Origin: Intoshia linei
Taxonomy: Eukaryota > Orthonectida > Rhopaluridae
DNA length: 44,834 bases
Direction: 5' to 3'
NCBI GenBank assembly: GCA_001642005.1
Contig: LWCA01000169.1
Span: 1 to 44,834 of the forward strand
Below the pieces are notes generated by a model, which searched no databases, was not told the origin of the DNA, and saw only the letters and a list, made by a program, of their open reading frames with translations. Positions within the stretch are counted from its first letter, which is position 1. Every line of letters starts with the position of its first letter. Shown here piece after piece: positions 44,711 to 44,834 of this stretch. The translations under genes were made by a program, and so were the position numbers.

Positions 44711-44834
44711 TGGGCAGGCTAATCGAAATATGTAACAAAATCCAATCGCATTTATCTGAATAAAAGTATATATTGTATGCCTTAGATACTATTAATCATT
44801 TAAAGTTACAGGAACTTTCAATTATAATTAAAAA
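44711..44834. promoter_or_regulatory. Kv4 upstream region (window edge)
   Basis: 124 bp upstream of the Kv4 ATG, AT-rich; no TATA box, initiator or splice acceptor stands out clearly. Presumed 5' leader and proximal promoter. Confidence 0.35.

Overview
The window looks like nuclear DNA of a strongly derived, AT-rich animal. The standard genetic code works throughout, genes are split by GT-AG introns, and neural animal families are present (teneurin, a Shal/Kv4 potassium channel, a cyclic-nucleotide-gated channel). Proteins are divergent and Asn/Lys/Ile-rich. Most introns are only 34-54 nt, while a few are inflated by transposon debris. A miniaturised or parasitic bilaterian fits; an orthonectid such as Intoshia is my best guess, but the sequence alone cannot confirm it.

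Layout. 1-5717 (-): CNG channel of beta-subunit type, running off the left edge. One of its introns holds a complete, same-strand ALG7/DPAGT1 gene (2777-4272). 5718-8023: no convincing gene. 8024-20591 (+): one divergent teneurin gene in about 17 exons, ending without the usual toxin-like/TCAP tail. 20592-23498: transposon graveyard (Tc1 remnant with two direct terminal repeats; 646-bp hAT deletion derivative with a perfect 8-bp duplication). 23499-28304: compact housekeeping cluster, ALG2 (-), mitochondrial MRPL14 (+), BTF3/NAC-beta (-), then an unrecognised 563-aa basic protein (-). 28588-30931 (-): possible small gene. 32043-36550 (-): mitochondrial MRPS35, with an intronless membrane-protein gene on the opposite strand (34474-35502) inside its 2.7-kb intron. 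37300-39640: transposon pieces plus doubtful exons. 39632-40633 (+): COX7A-like subunit. 40660-44710 (-): complete Shal/Kv4 channel.

Themes. Genes are packed extremely tightly: start codons of ALG2 and MRPL14 lie 42 nt apart; stop codons of MRPL14/BTF3 and COX7A/Kv4 lie 24 and 26 nt apart, with poly(A) signals that force overlapping 3' ends; two whole genes sit inside introns. Functionally there are two steps of lipid-linked oligosaccharide assembly (ALG7, ALG2), three mitochondrial proteins (MRPL14, MRPS35, COX7A) and three neuronal membrane proteins (CNG, teneurin, Kv4). I see no sign that they act as one pathway.

Exon models were made by hand from reading-frame continuity, GT/AG signals and remembered family motifs. 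They are internally consistent in phase but have not been tested against transcripts. No RNA gene or CRISPR array was seen.
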